This document shows positions 34,161 to 45,000 of a stretch of 64,000 nt of DNA, one piece after another. Both the position numbers and the translations under genes were made by a program. The notes beneath the pieces were generated by a model. The model was not told the DNA's origin, made no database searches, and saw only the letters and a program-made list of their open reading frames with translations. Within the stretch, counting starts at the first letter, position 1, and each line of letters begins with the position of its first letter. The stretch comes from Hyperoplus lanceolatus. Taxonomy: Eukaryota; Chordata; Actinopteri; Uranoscopiformes; Ammodytidae. The stretch covers positions 15,839,452 through 15,903,451 of the forward strand of contig CM049409.1 in NCBI GenBank assembly GCA_026929865.2, read 5' to 3'.

Positions 34161-35606
34161 CAGTCCCCTCCATAAGTATCGGAACAGTGAGGCCAATTCC
34201 TTTATTTCTGCTGTAGACTGGAAACATTTGGGTTTGACACCAAAAGATGAATATGAGACAATAGCTCAACATTTCAGCTTTCATTTCCAGGTATTCACAT
34301 CTGGATCTGATACACAACTGAGAAGATATAATTATTTGAAAAGGAACACCACATTTTTAGGCAAGCAAAAGTATTGGAACAGATAGACTTTAAATAAATT
34401 AAAGTGAATAAACCGTAATATTTTGTCGCAAATACTTTGCTTGCAATAACTGCATCAAGCCTGTGACCCATTGACATCACAAAACGTTTCCATTCTTCTT
34501 TTGTGATGCTTTTCCAGGCTTTCACCGCAGCCTCATTCAGTTGCTGTTTGTTTTGGGGGGTTATACCCTTTGGTCTCCTCTTTAGCAGGTAAAATGCATG
34601 CTCTATAGCGTTTAAGTCTGGAGATTGACTTGGCCAGTCTAAAACCTTCCATTTCTTGCCCCTGATGAACTCCTTTGTTGTTTTTGCAGTTTGTTTGGAT
34701 CATTATCTTGCTGCATGATGTAGCATCTGTCAGTTTCTGTCGACTTCTAAGTTCATTTTGCTGTTGCCATCATGTGTTACTGTGTTATTGTCAAGATGAA
34801 CCTTTACCAAAGTGATGGAAAGGCTAAAGTTTGGAGAAAGAAATGACCTACTCATGATCCCAAACATACAGGCTCATCTGTGAAACACGGTGGAGGCAAT
34901 GTCATGGCTTGGGCTTGCATGGGACGGGCTCATTATTCTTCATTGATAATGTAACACATGATGGCAACAGCAAAATGAACTCAGAAGTTTACAGAAACAT
35001 TGTGTCTGACAATTTAAGGAAAGATGCAACCAAACTGATTGGAAGATCCTCCATCATGCAGCACGATAATGACCCAAAACACAACAAAGGAGTTAATCAG
35101 GGGCAAGAAGTGGAAGGTTTTAGACCGGCTAAGTCAATCTCCAGACTTAAACGCTATAGAGCATGCATTTTACCTGCTTAAGAGGAGACTTAAGAGAGTA
35201 ACCCCATAACACAAACAACAACTGAATGCGGCTGCGTTGAAAGCCTGGAAAAGCATCACAAAAGAAGAATGAAAAAGTGTTGTGATGTCAATGGGTCACA
35301 GGCTTGATGTGGTTATTACACGCTAAGGATTTGCGACAAAATAGTATTTTTTTTTTTATTCACTTTAATTTATTTAAAGTCTATCTGTTCCAATACTTCT
35401 GCTCGCCTAAAAATGTGGTGTTCCTTTACAAATAATGATATCTTCTCAGGTGTGTATCATATACAGATGTAAATACCTGGAAATGAAAGCTGAAATGTTG
35501 AGCTATTGTCTCATATTCATCTTTTGGTGTCAAACCCAAATGTTTCCAGTCTACAGCAAAAATAAAGGAATTAGCCTCACTGTTCCCATACTTATGGAGG
35601 GGACTG
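34161..35606. mobile_element. Tc1-like element rearranged into a long palindrome
   Basis: The ends CAGTCCCCTCCATAAGTAT are flanked by TA (34159-34160 and 35607-35608). The inverted match does not stop at normal terminal repeats. Sequence from 34161 to about 34785 reappears inverted at about 34946-35606, including the transposase C-terminal coding part in both orientations (for example GCATCAAGCCTGTGACCCAT near 34452, and its complement near 35290). The spacer of about 160 bp encodes the middle of the transposase on the plus strand. The result is two 3' halves facing outward, a foldback derivative. Confidence 0.85.
34790..35190 (+). pseudogene. Tc1 transposase middle and C-terminal remnant
   Basis: The plus strand encodes HTGSSVKHGGGNVMAWACMG-type catalytic core sequence (broken by a shift near 34905), then GSLFFIDNVTHDG and SIMQHDNDPKHN with the second catalytic Asp. 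The frame then fails after KHN. The helix-turn-helix N-terminus is absent from the whole element, replaced by the inverted copy of the C-terminus. Confidence 0.75.
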
Positions 35607-35612
35607 TATGTG

Positions 35613-36005
35613 CAGCTGATACATTAGTTTAGTTTAAAACACACTAGTACCAATCTTCCAACCATGGAACAAATGATGTGGTGCATTATGTGTGTGTTAT
35701 CTGAAGGTGCATGTTTCAGAATACCTACAGTATACTTGTGGTTATTGATTAATCCATTGTAAATACTCTCTACATGTGTAAACACCCTAAACATTGAACG
35801 GTTCATATAGAGGCTGGAAATAAGCTGCAGTTAAATGTTCACTGTTTACCTTTTGTCAGTTTACCCACATAGTCTAAATAACAGCACACATTTGCATTTG
35901 GTAGTTTGACCTAAAAAGACCCATTTGAATGTAGCCATTGACTAATAAATCAATTTTACTTGGCCAACTTTACTCAAAAAGCTATCTAGGTCTGTACAGC
36001 TGATA
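35613..36005. repeat. Dispersed repeat: rest of unit 1 and start of a tandem unit 2
   Basis: Positions 35613-35918 match 42239-42536 closely, with a few substitutions and small indels. At 35919 the sequence restarts with the 34091-34160 motif and again reaches TACAGCTGATACATT at about 35996. That gives a head-to-tail unit of about 380 bp once the Tc1 is discounted. Confidence 0.75.
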
Positions 36006-36333
36006 CATTTCTTTGTGGTGAAAAATAAAGGCACTCATGTTGCCATGATCCCTATAGTCACTTAATTGTAAGCAGCTAAATACAAAAAGTAGCTTTGATT
36101 CTTTTTTGAATTTTCATTAGTAAATTACAATGGGAGAAGAAAACAGAGCAAAAGAGAAATGGAGAGATAATTAAAACTACTTCTTCTGGATCAGAGACAG
36201 CTTTTAGTGTGGTTATCATAAGAGGTAATAAAAATCCCTTTTTTATTTTGCGCTAATAGGGCCAGATAGAGACAGTAAATGAACTGTGGCTGTATTACAA
36301 GTACCCTGGGAACTGGACAATTAGACTACTGTG

Positions 36334-36394
<61 letters not shown>

Positions 36395-37092
36395 AGGGAA
36401 TGCATTTATTCGGGTGAGAGAAACCATAGTTGTGACACATACATATCGACTAGCTTACATACAATGAACACTGAACACTTTAACAGTATACCTGCATACA
36501 CTTAAGTGATATAAAGCTACAGGTGAGGAAGTTGTGAATTATACATACACACATTGTGGTATCTGTCGGTAAAAGACAGAATCAAATCCACTATAAGAGA
36601 ACACACATTGAAACTCACAAGAACCTGGAACCTGAGTGTCGCGTTACAATAGGGTCTTGATTATGTGAGGTACTGGACAGAGGAGCTGGTTAACCAACCT
36701 TAGGAAATTGCACATCAGATGTCTACAAGGCAGATGAACACATACTTAACCTCCGAACAACCTGCCAAACCACTGCTGCTGAAATATGTCACCGACAGGT
36801 TTGCAGTGTTTCTATTTTGATTTTACCTCTCACTGGCAATATTATTCAGCATATATCGAGTCACTGGATGTTAAACTGCTTCAGAGTTTTCCTGTGAGAC
36901 AAAAAAGAGAAAAGTTGTGTTCAACTTGATTTCAAAGTTTGGCAAAGTCCTCTAATTTGCCTGAACAAAGACATAAAAAAATATATTTTGCTTAAATTGT
37001 CAGGAGCAAATTTTGTAGCGGAAACAAGTGAAAATATTTGAATATTTTGCAGAGAATATGAAAATTTGGTTTTGGCAACTAGCATAACTAGT
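36006..37092. other. Gene-free stretch
   Basis: Contains one CA microsatellite; otherwise AT-rich sequence without identifiable features. Confidence 0.45.
36336..36389. repeat. (CA)n microsatellite
   Basis: About 27 uninterrupted CA units. Confidence 0.97.
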
Positions 37093-37095
37093 ATT

Positions 37096-38877
37096 GGCCG
37101 CGTTTCCCAGATTCGATCGTTCTTTGGGACCAAAGAAGGGTCGAAAGAAGGGTGTGCCTAACAAGGAGCGCTAAGATACGGGCGTTTCCCAGATGGCTTC
37201 TTAAGTGCCATCGTTGGAGAACGCGTAAATTGAAGCGAAAGAAGTTCTTTAGTGGGAGTGGTCCACCGCGGTTGTGCTGAAACTGAATAAATCGATGCCT
37301 GGCGAATTGATCACCCACTTCTTTATCAGCGCATAAGTCACACACAGCGCCCCGTGGTCTCCCCCACACATGTGGAATTAGGCTACGCATGTATCGTGTG
37401 TGTGGGAGGGTGTGTGGGTGCGGGTGTGTGTGGCAACAAGTGTATCAAAGTAGTAATCAAGCCCATTAGCGCATATATACCCCGTGGATATAGGCACACA
37501 CATGTGATGTGAGAATGGAAGAAAGCGGCAGCAAAAGAAACAAACGGGCACTGTCGTTTACCACGGAGGGGATGGGCGTCTCAGTGGACGAGGTTTGGCA
37601 GCACCGGGGAGTTTTATTCGGGGGAACAAGGGGCAAAAAGAACATCTCGGTGAAGAACCGTGTTAGGCAGGCCATAGCCAAAAAGATGTCCCCCTCCAGC
37701 CCATGTGGCCTGCGTGACTGGTCTGCTGTGAGGAAGAAGTGGCAGGAGTTCCAGAACCAAACAAAAAGGAAGCGTGAGAAGGTTTCACTAATCAATCTCC
37801 CTTCGTTGCAGGTGATGCAGATGCCCAGTAAAGACAGCGCGGAGTAACCCCTCCCCCTTATGGTTTCAATAAACTATTTTGGTTTCTTTTCAACCATGTA
37901 TTATGTGGATCATTTTGCATTGAAATGAGGGTGTCAAACCTAGCAACAAAAAGTCCCAGGCAATTTATAATTTATCTAAGCGTAGGTTAATGACGTGTGC
38001 GTATTGTGCGCCCTTTCAACATCATTCCAGTGCCAGACTTTCAGGTAAAGCACCCGGACACTGCAGCAATAATCATAGTGTGCAGGACGTTACATGTAGC
38101 CTACATCTGCTGGTTCTGTTTATTTATTTCAGCCTTCAGGCCTGAGAGTTGATATGGGTGATGTGTGGTGGTTGTGGGTTTATGGTTTAGTGCTTGGTGA
38201 CTGGTGGTGAAGAGGTAGGGGCTGCGGGTTGTTGGACCGGGCTGAAGGCAAAATTACAGCGGGTTACTCTGGATGTGTGGAGAAACCAGATCGATCAGCA
38301 GTTGGATCTCCGCACGGAGCACCCGGTACTTTGCCTGGACGGCCCGGTTCGCAGCGAGTAGGTGTTGTATTGCAGCCATGGTTTCTCACACGCGCGGACT
38401 TTGGCAACGCCTTTAGCAGGTGGAGCTGCTCTGGATGAGGTTCAGCTGAGTTCAATTAAATCTGTTTCTTTGATATCTGTGAAATGCCACAGGGTTGTTG
38501 ATGTTTTTTTTGTATGTGTAGTAGTACTATAAACTCACATGTGTGTGGAAAACGTAAACGTCTAATTCATTAAAACAATTTTTTCTCTACTATTAGTCTA
38601 TGTTTATTGCACTAGTGGTCCGCATTGAGCATTGTTTTATTATTTCGAAAAGTGGAGGAAATAAATTTCCCTGACGCGGCATGATCACTGACGATTTGGT
38701 CGCTAAGAAGGTTGTAAGAGTGGGTCAGCTCCATCTTACAGTTCCATCTTAGTGAAAGAACTACTTTCGCTAAGAACAAATCTGGGAAACGCATTCTTCT
38801 TTCACAGCGTTCTTAAGAGCGCTCCAAAGAAGTACTTAGCTCCAAAGAGGCTCTTAACGAATCTGGGAAACGCGGCC
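37096..38877 (+). mobile_element. PIF/Harbinger-like element, 1.78 kb, with Myb-like ORF
   Basis: The ends GGCCGCGTTTCCCAGATTCG and GGCCGCGTTTCCCAGATTCG (right end complemented) are flanked by ATT on both sides (37093-37095, 38878-38880), a 3-bp duplication as in PIF/Harbinger. A second internal copy of the GTTTCCCAGA motif lies near each end (about 37184 and 38783), a double-end structure. The DDE transposase gene is missing, while the accessory DNA-binding ORF is kept. Harbinger elements are known to need both proteins, so this copy depends on another for movement. Confidence 0.85.
37515..37847 (+). CDS. Myb/SANT-like accessory protein of the Harbinger-like element
   Basis: An uninterrupted frame of 110 codons from ATG (37515) to TAA, followed 20 bp later by AATAAA. 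After a basic N-terminus (SKRNKR) comes VSVDEVWQHRGVLFGGTRG and, further on, LRDWSAVRKKWQEFQNQTKR. The spacing of these aromatic and hydrophobic positions is that of the Myb/SANT-like domain of Harbinger accessory proteins and the related host protein NAIF1. Known role: binds transposon ends and brings the transposase to the nucleus. The first Trp-containing helix is atypical (ALSFTTEGMGV), so the domain is diverged. The protein is shorter than most family members and might continue through an exon not found here; CAGGTGATGC at 37809 is a possible donor. Intact as read. Confidence 0.6.
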   Translation: MEESGSKRNKRALSFTTEGMGVSVDEVWQHRGVLFGGTRGKKNISVKNRVRQAIAKKMSPSSPCGLRDWSAVRKKWQEFQNQTKRKREKVSLINLPSLQVMQMPSKDSAE

Positions 38878-38880
38878 ATT

Positions 38881-40757
38881 GCCAGTAAACTCAATATATG
38901 AAGGTCACATTATTGTGTTAATAAAATAAAATATCCTCCATTTCCTTCCACATATATTATGCCATACAAGTTAAGTACATGATGATACTGCCAAATAGAG
39001 AGACGGTTGGAAGACCAGGAAGTGAGGGAGAACCTCTCTGGTCGGTTTACCAAATGTTTTATTGATCTATCCGGTAAAGTTATTGTAATATTTTCATACA
39101 GGAAGCATCACATGTGTCTGTTGTTGGTTATAACCCTGATTATGTTCAACATATTGAACATAGAGCAAATGTGTATTGTTAATCAAATGCTCACTAATCA
39201 TGAATAATGAAAAACCTTTAGCATTATGTCGATTTGCCCTGCCAAGAATTAACTTGGATTAAATTGCATTCACTTGCATGTAGCGACTGATTATCCAGTT
39301 GAGCTGCTTCTGAAGTCAGCTTTGTCTTTACTATTTGTGTAGACCAAGACAACCGCGTCCCGACCCCAACTATGCTCACAATTATAAGCACATGGAAAGT
39401 ATTTTCAGTATAGGGGCAACTGCCCTGGATACGTCTGCACGCTTATTCGAACTAAGAGTCAACAATCACCAGATGTAGAGAGTTTTTTTCCAGTTGATCT
39501 GAAACTCGTGTGGAATATTAAAGCAAAGTAAACAATCTAATCTGTGTAATCGAGCATGTTTAAACCTGCAACAACACAGCTGCTGGTGAAGTTTTACAGA
39601 ACTATGCCAATGAAAAAAACTATATGTATGAGCTGGTTACCACTAATTTGTATTCAATTTTCAAATAGATGTGCATTATATCTGTCTTAAGAATGTTACG
39701 TGGGTTCGTTGCTGCTCTGGGCACACACAAGGTCAAATGATGCTATTTCTTTATTGCAGCCCCCCTTTCCGCAAAAATGCATGATTTGTGTAGGCAGATA
39801 CATTATGAATATAGCCTTCATGTGATAAAATAATAAGAGTATATGGAGAAACAGAAACCCTTGTTGTGAAATATTCAGTCTGACTGCCTATACATTAGGC
39901 AAACAAATGGGAACGTCAGTGCAGCTACAAACATGACCTCAGGTCAAAACTGACTCAAAATTGTTATGGTAATACATACAGCAGTAGATTCAGACCTCCT
40001 TTGTTGGTCTTCTGCCCCCCCCCCCCCTCACCTCCATATTTCTCTCTACCTCTAGTCCCTGTACCTGCATCCCTCCATGTTCCTCTGGGCCCACTTGCCC
40101 CTTTTTTCTTAATTTCTCTCTATGTTGTCTGCCATCCTCCTTCTCTCAATAGGCGGCCTCCATGAAAAAGCTGGTCTTCATGTTTGTTTGAAGTCCCGCC
40201 ATCTCTTTACTTCTCCTATGCAGTCTGCCTTGCTTCTCCTTTATTGTTCCTCTCATTATTTGCTGGTCTATCTTTGCCATCCTTTTTTTTCCTCGTCTGC
40301 TCTACTTCATCCCTATAAACTTTTGGTCCTCATGTTTCCCTCTCCACCCTCTATGTAATAAAAAAAAATGTTTTACCTACTCCGTTTGTCTCCTCTTCCT
40401 CTTTGATGTGGTAAGTTCTGAGTATGTTTCCGCTGGCTAGGAGGCATTTCTCAACGGCCTAATTCGACTTTGACATTGGACAACTTTTATACACTTGATT
40501 TAAGCTTACACATCCGTCACTCAGCATAGGTCTTGCACTGGCAATAGCGAAGAGCCCCTGCTATCTGTCCCCTGCATTAAAGGTACATTAAAACCAAGCA
40601 CCAAGCAAATTCTACCTGCATCTTATCCGAACGTGAAAAAAAATTCAGCTCTCCGAGTAGCAACTACGGGCAGGTTTCAAAATAGAGCAATTCCTCATTG
40701 ACTCCCATGTTAAAAAGGCTGTTTTCACAGCATTATTAAAGCTATTTAATGCCTGGT
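38881..40757. other. Gene-free stretch
   Basis: Contains a poly(C) run at about 40013-40027 and a pyrimidine-rich tract to 40360. No gene or element ends found. Confidence 0.45.
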
Positions 40758-42211
40758 CCAATAATCCATTCCACCTCACAGGTGTGCCACATCAAAATGC
40801 TGATCTGACATCATGATTAGTGCACAGGTGTGCCTTAGACTGTCCACAATAAAAGGCCACTCTGAAATGTGCATTTTTTTGCTTTATTGGGGGTCTGGGG
40901 ACTCAGAACCAGTCAGTACCATTTGCCTCATGCAGTGCAACACATCTTCTTCACATAGAGTTTATCAGATTGTCAATTGTGGCATGTGGAATGTTGGTCC
41001 ACTCCTCTTCAATGGTTGTGCGAAGTTGCTGGATATTAGTGGGAAGTGGTGCACGCTGTCGTATACGCCGGTCAAGCACATCCCAAACATGCTCAATGGT
41101 TGACATGTCCGGTGAGTATGCTGGCCATGCAAGAACTGGGACATTTTCAGCTTCCAAGAATTGTGTACAGATCCTTGCAACATGGGGCCGTGCATTATCT
41201 TGCTGAAACGAACGGTGATGTTCATGGATGTATGGCACAACAATGGGCCTCAGGATCTCATCACGGTATCTCTGTGCATTCAAAATGCCATCAATAAAAT
41301 GCACCTGTGTTCTTCGTCCATAACAGATGCCTGCCCATACCATAACCCCACCACCACCATGGGCCACTCGATCCACAACATTGACATCAGCAAAGCGCTC
41401 ACCCACACGACGCCACACACGCTGTCTTCCATCTGCCCTGAACAATGTAAACCGAGATTCATCCATGAAGAGAACACCTCTCTAACGTGCCAGACGCCAT
41501 CGAATGTGAGCATTTGCCCACTCAAGTCTGTTACGGCGACGAGCTGGAGTCAGGTCAAGACCCCGATGAGGACGACGAGCATGCAGTTGAGCTTCCCTGA
41601 GACGGTTTCTGACAGTTTGTGCAGAAATTGTTTGGTTATGCAAACCAATTGTTCCAGCAGCTGTCTCAGTGGCTGGTCTCAGACGATCTTGGAGGTGAAC
41701 CTGCTGGATGTGGAGGTCCTGGGCTGGTGTGGTTACACGTGGTCTGCGGTTGTGAGGCCGGTTGGATGTACTGCCATATTCTCTGAAACGCCTTTGGAGA
41801 CGGCTTATGGTGGAGAAATGAACATTCAATGCACGAGCAACAGATCTGGTTGACATTCCTGCTGTCAGCATGCCAATTGCACGCTCCCTCAATGCTTGTG
41901 GCATCTGTGGCATTTTGCTGTGAGACAAAACTGCACATTTCAGGGTGGCCTTTTATTGTGGACAGTCTAAGGCACACCTGTGCACTAATCATGATGTCAG
42001 ATCAGCATCTTGATGTGGCACGCCTGTGAGGAGGAATGGATTATCTCAGCAAAGCAGAAGTGCTCACTATCACACATTTAGACAGATTTGTGAACAATGT
42101 TTGAGAGAAATGGTAATATTGTTTATCTGGAATGAATTTTAGATCTTTAAGTCCATCTCATGAAAAATGGGAGCAAAAACCAAAGTGTTGCGTTTATATT
42201 TTTGTTGAGTG
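40758..42211 (-). mobile_element. Tc1-like transposon, left end truncated
   Basis: The right end reaches the terminal TTGTTGAGTG at 42211, followed by TA. The terminal arms are long and inverted: ACAGGTGTGCCTTAGACTGT at 40825 has its complement near 41965. The outer 180 bp of the right arm (about 42031-42211) have no partner on the left, where the match stops near 40758. The left terminus has therefore been lost. The minus strand carries one transposase gene. Confidence 0.9.
40951..41928 (-). pseudogene. Tc1-type transposase with two nonsense codons
   Basis: The frame runs from ATG at 41928 through a helix-turn-helix half (MSTRSVARALNVHFSTISRL) and a second DNA-binding half with RRPRVTTPAQD. 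The catalytic domain has MDESRFTLFRADG (first Asp), QQDNARPHVAR (second Asp) and SPDMSTIEHVWDVLDRR (Glu). A TAG at 41484-41482, where the reading frame elsewhere in the family has Trp, cuts it after RWRLAR. A TGA right after NLINSM ends it about 18 residues early. No frameshift is seen between, so this is a recently inactivated copy. Confidence 0.92.
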
Positions 42212-42238
42212 TAATTAGGGGTGGGGCCTCTTGAGTGA

Positions 42239-42536
42239 CAGCTGATACATTAGTTTAGTTTAAAACACACTAGAACCAATCTTACAACCATGGAACAAAT
42301 GGTGTGGTGCATTATGTGTGTGTTATCTGAAGGTGCATGCTTCAGAATACCTACAGTACAAGTGTGGTTATTGATTAATCCATTGTAAATACTCTCTACA
42401 TGTATAAACACCCTAAACACTAAACGGTTCATGGAGGCTGGAAATAAGCTGCAGTTAAATGTTCACTGTTTACCTTTTATCAGTTTACCCACATAGTCTA
42501 AATAACAGCACACATTTGCATTTGGTAATTTGACCT
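42239..42536. repeat. Dispersed repeat, third copy
   Basis: About 298 bp matching 35613-35918 in the same orientation. It lies only 26 bp beyond the end of the Tc1 element. Confidence 0.85.
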
Positions 42537-43067
42537 AATAATAAACATTGATTCTTAAAGTAATGTGGCATTTCACTGTGACGTTTGTGGTGCTATGGTT
42601 GCAATTTGTATTTATTTAAGGCTCTATTCATGTTAACAAATAAGACTGATGACTGTTTGATAAATACGATTACTCGTATACTACAACTCAAAGATACACA
42701 ATGTTCAATGGCAACTTGTCAGTACTGTGTTGAGAAGAGGAGGACATTGGATGTGTGTTCCCCTGGGTCCTGCAGGATTCCTGTGGGAGAGCTGGGCCAG
42801 TACATTGTGTCTTATAGTTCTACAGACAAGATGGAAAGGTCAAGCATTATGTGTGGACAAGAGATGGAAGAGTTTATATCTGTTATTTAGATGTATTTAT
42901 GTTGTATTAGACAGTATACAGCAAGGGAAGGGTCACGTCAATGTAGAAAACAAATGTTGTATTCAATTATCAATTCCTGCTGTAATATAGCTTACAAAGT
43001 GGTAACAATGGCTCACACAGCAAATTATGGGCAGCTGGCAGCCATTTCATTTCAACAGCAATGTTAG

Positions 43068-43460
43068 TTTAGTTAGTTTATTTATTTAGCACACATTAAC
43101 AATTAATGGTGCAAGGAGGGAACGAAGCCCAATGGGCTTGTACAGAGTTCCACCCCTATCAATAATCACAATGAAATCATATTCAGGCTAACAAATAAAC
43201 TCTAGAAATTAAGGAGACAAAGTACATAAATACTCAAAATAATAAAAAATAGATGGGAAAAAAATGTGATAAATACATGTCAAAGATAATGAAAAAATTA
43301 GAAAGAAAAAGAAAAAAGCAAAGGAGAAGACAGGAGTTTATTAGAAGATTCACAAAAAGATAAGGTGTTTTTAAGATGCTTTTTAAAGAGTGAGTGGGAT
43401 GATATGGATCTTAAAAGGGGAGGTAAGACATTCACAATGTAAAGAGGCACACTTGATTCT
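43068..43460 (-). mobile_element. LINE 3' end fragment, minus orientation
   Basis: TAGTTTAGTTAGTTTATTTA marks the A-rich tail read from the other strand. It is followed by GCAAGGAGGGAACGAAGCCC and TGGGCTTGTACAGAGTTCCA, the order seen in fish non-LTR retrotransposon tails as I recall them. No target duplication determined. Confidence 0.45.
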
Positions 43461-43606
43461 TTACTTTGTACAATAAAATAAATTCTATAATTTGCACGTC
43501 AATCTTTACACATATGATAATCACTCTCACCTGAGAAAAACAGGCAGCACTATGGATGTTATGTTTTTGACGTATCCAGTGTCTTGAACACAATTCAGAA
43601 CTCACT

Positions 43607-43960
43607 GCTGCTTGATAAGCTCCAACAGATTGAAAGTAAATGCCTCCACAACCTCCTGGAGTATTGACTACCTGACAGATGAACTGAACAAAGTGATTAA
43701 GAAGGCTGGCTCTTTGCTGGAGGACTGCTCCGGAGCCCCTAGCATTGGTTATGGAGAGAAGGATATTGGTTAAGCTGCTCAACATGGACAACAATACACA
43801 ACACTGTTAAAATAATCTTAGGCCAGGGGCTCATTTGGCTCTGCTGCAATAAAAAGAAAACATTACAGAAGTTAATTCCTGCCCACTGCAATATCCATCT
43901 AAAAGGACTCCGCTGTGTAGGGACGGGGCATCCCTCCTTTACAGATAAATAGTAATATGT
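43607..43960 (+). mobile_element. LINE ORF2 C-terminal remnant
   Basis: The plus strand encodes DELNKVIKKAGSLLEDC and then YGEKDIG before stops, matching the (K/R)(K/R)AGS(V/L)(L/I) segment near the C-terminus of fish LINE ORF2 proteins. The following CTGCCCACTGCAATA..CTCCGCTGTGTA corresponds to the end of that frame. Heavily mutated. Confidence 0.45.
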
Positions 43961-44857
43961 TTGTGTTTTTATTGCTATTCTATATTATTACTTATTACTT
44001 GAATATTACTGTCAGTACTTATGCCACCCTGCTTGGGTGGGGAATTTTCAACAGACTTGGAACAACGAACCCTTTTTAAAATTAAACAAAAGGAGGCACT
44101 GCAGAAAGCACATATCATGGAAGCAGGTCTACGTTTTGCCTCAAGGTAGCCTTGAATATGTGCTATACAAAGAATATCCACTAGGGGACTACTTTCAACA
44201 CGTGCATTTACTTCCAGTGGTAAATACTGTATGCTATACATCTCGGTGCAGTGAACTGACAATTCTAATTTTAATTCATTAGTCTCATAGCTCATTTGGC
44301 TCACAGCAAATTACAGCATTAGTCAGACAGCATCATGTGTTAAGGAAGGCTGAGAATAACACATACAGATGCTGCCTCAGCATCTCTACCAACACTGCTC
44401 TGCTTGTTAGCATCCATGCATAAGGGTTTGGCTTGGGCAGAACCACAAGCTCTTCCTAAATGATGAACATTTCTGTCGTAATCAAATGAGCACCATCTTC
44501 CTGGGCACTAATTGATCTATAATAGTCATCCTCAGCCTACACATTGTTTACCTCAACGGATAACCCAGTAAGGCAAAAGCTGCATCCATAGGCAACATTA
44601 CACATGGGAAGAGAGGTTGAGCTAAAAACTAAAATAAACCTGACGAAAATTATAGGCTGACACTTAAAAGTTCACTAAGCAAAATGGTTATTTAAGCTAA
44701 CTTCCTGTCAGTGACTGCAGTTAGCAGTACCCTCCCTTGTCACCACATTAACGCACAGCGGTCTTCAAGCAGAGAGTTATCTAGTGTCATCTCAGATCCG
44801 TAAGAGTGATAAAACATGATGAAAAGCATCAAAACAGATATTAGGAAGGATTTGTAC

Positions 44858-44869
44858 CTGCTCCGCCAT
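44858..44869 (-). CDS. Candidate first coding exon (MAEQ) of a minus-strand gene
   Basis: Read on the minus strand, CTACAATGGCGGAGCAG is followed directly by GTACAAATCC, a start codon in a strong YY1-like context with a splice donor after four codons. Short first coding exons inside a YY1 site are a known arrangement at TATA-less housekeeping promoters. The downstream exons would lie at lower coordinates and were not found, so identity is unknown. The donor (GTACAA) is only moderate. It could be coincidence or part of a transposon gene. Confidence 0.35.
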
Positions 44870-45000
44870 TGTAGGCGCATACAAATTCATCCCTCTGTCG
44901 CTTTCTGCGCGTGCACGGACAGAGAAAAGTGCCCGTTTGTAGCGTTCTCTTTTCTGATTGGATATCAGGTTGTGGGATACCAGAAAGGTTTATCTGACGA
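44870..45000 (-). promoter_or_regulatory. Candidate promoter with CCAAT box
   Basis: Upstream of the MAEQ exon the minus strand has ATCCAATCAGAAAA (CCAAT at 44961-44957), about 90 bp before the ATG, and a local cluster of CpG steps (44875-44935). No TATA box is placed suitably on this strand; a TATATAAG at about 45050 faces the plus direction. Confidence 0.35.

Larger units (their letters stand above)
42540..44850. other. Gene-free stretch with retroelement remnants
   Basis: Two LINE-like fragments are listed separately. The remainder (42540-43060, 43960-44850) shows no coding sequence or paired ends. Confidence 0.45.

Noticed and set aside
41161-41853. 230-codon plus-strand frame
   Set aside because: Antisense shadow of the Tc1 transposase, which is clearly read on the minus strand.
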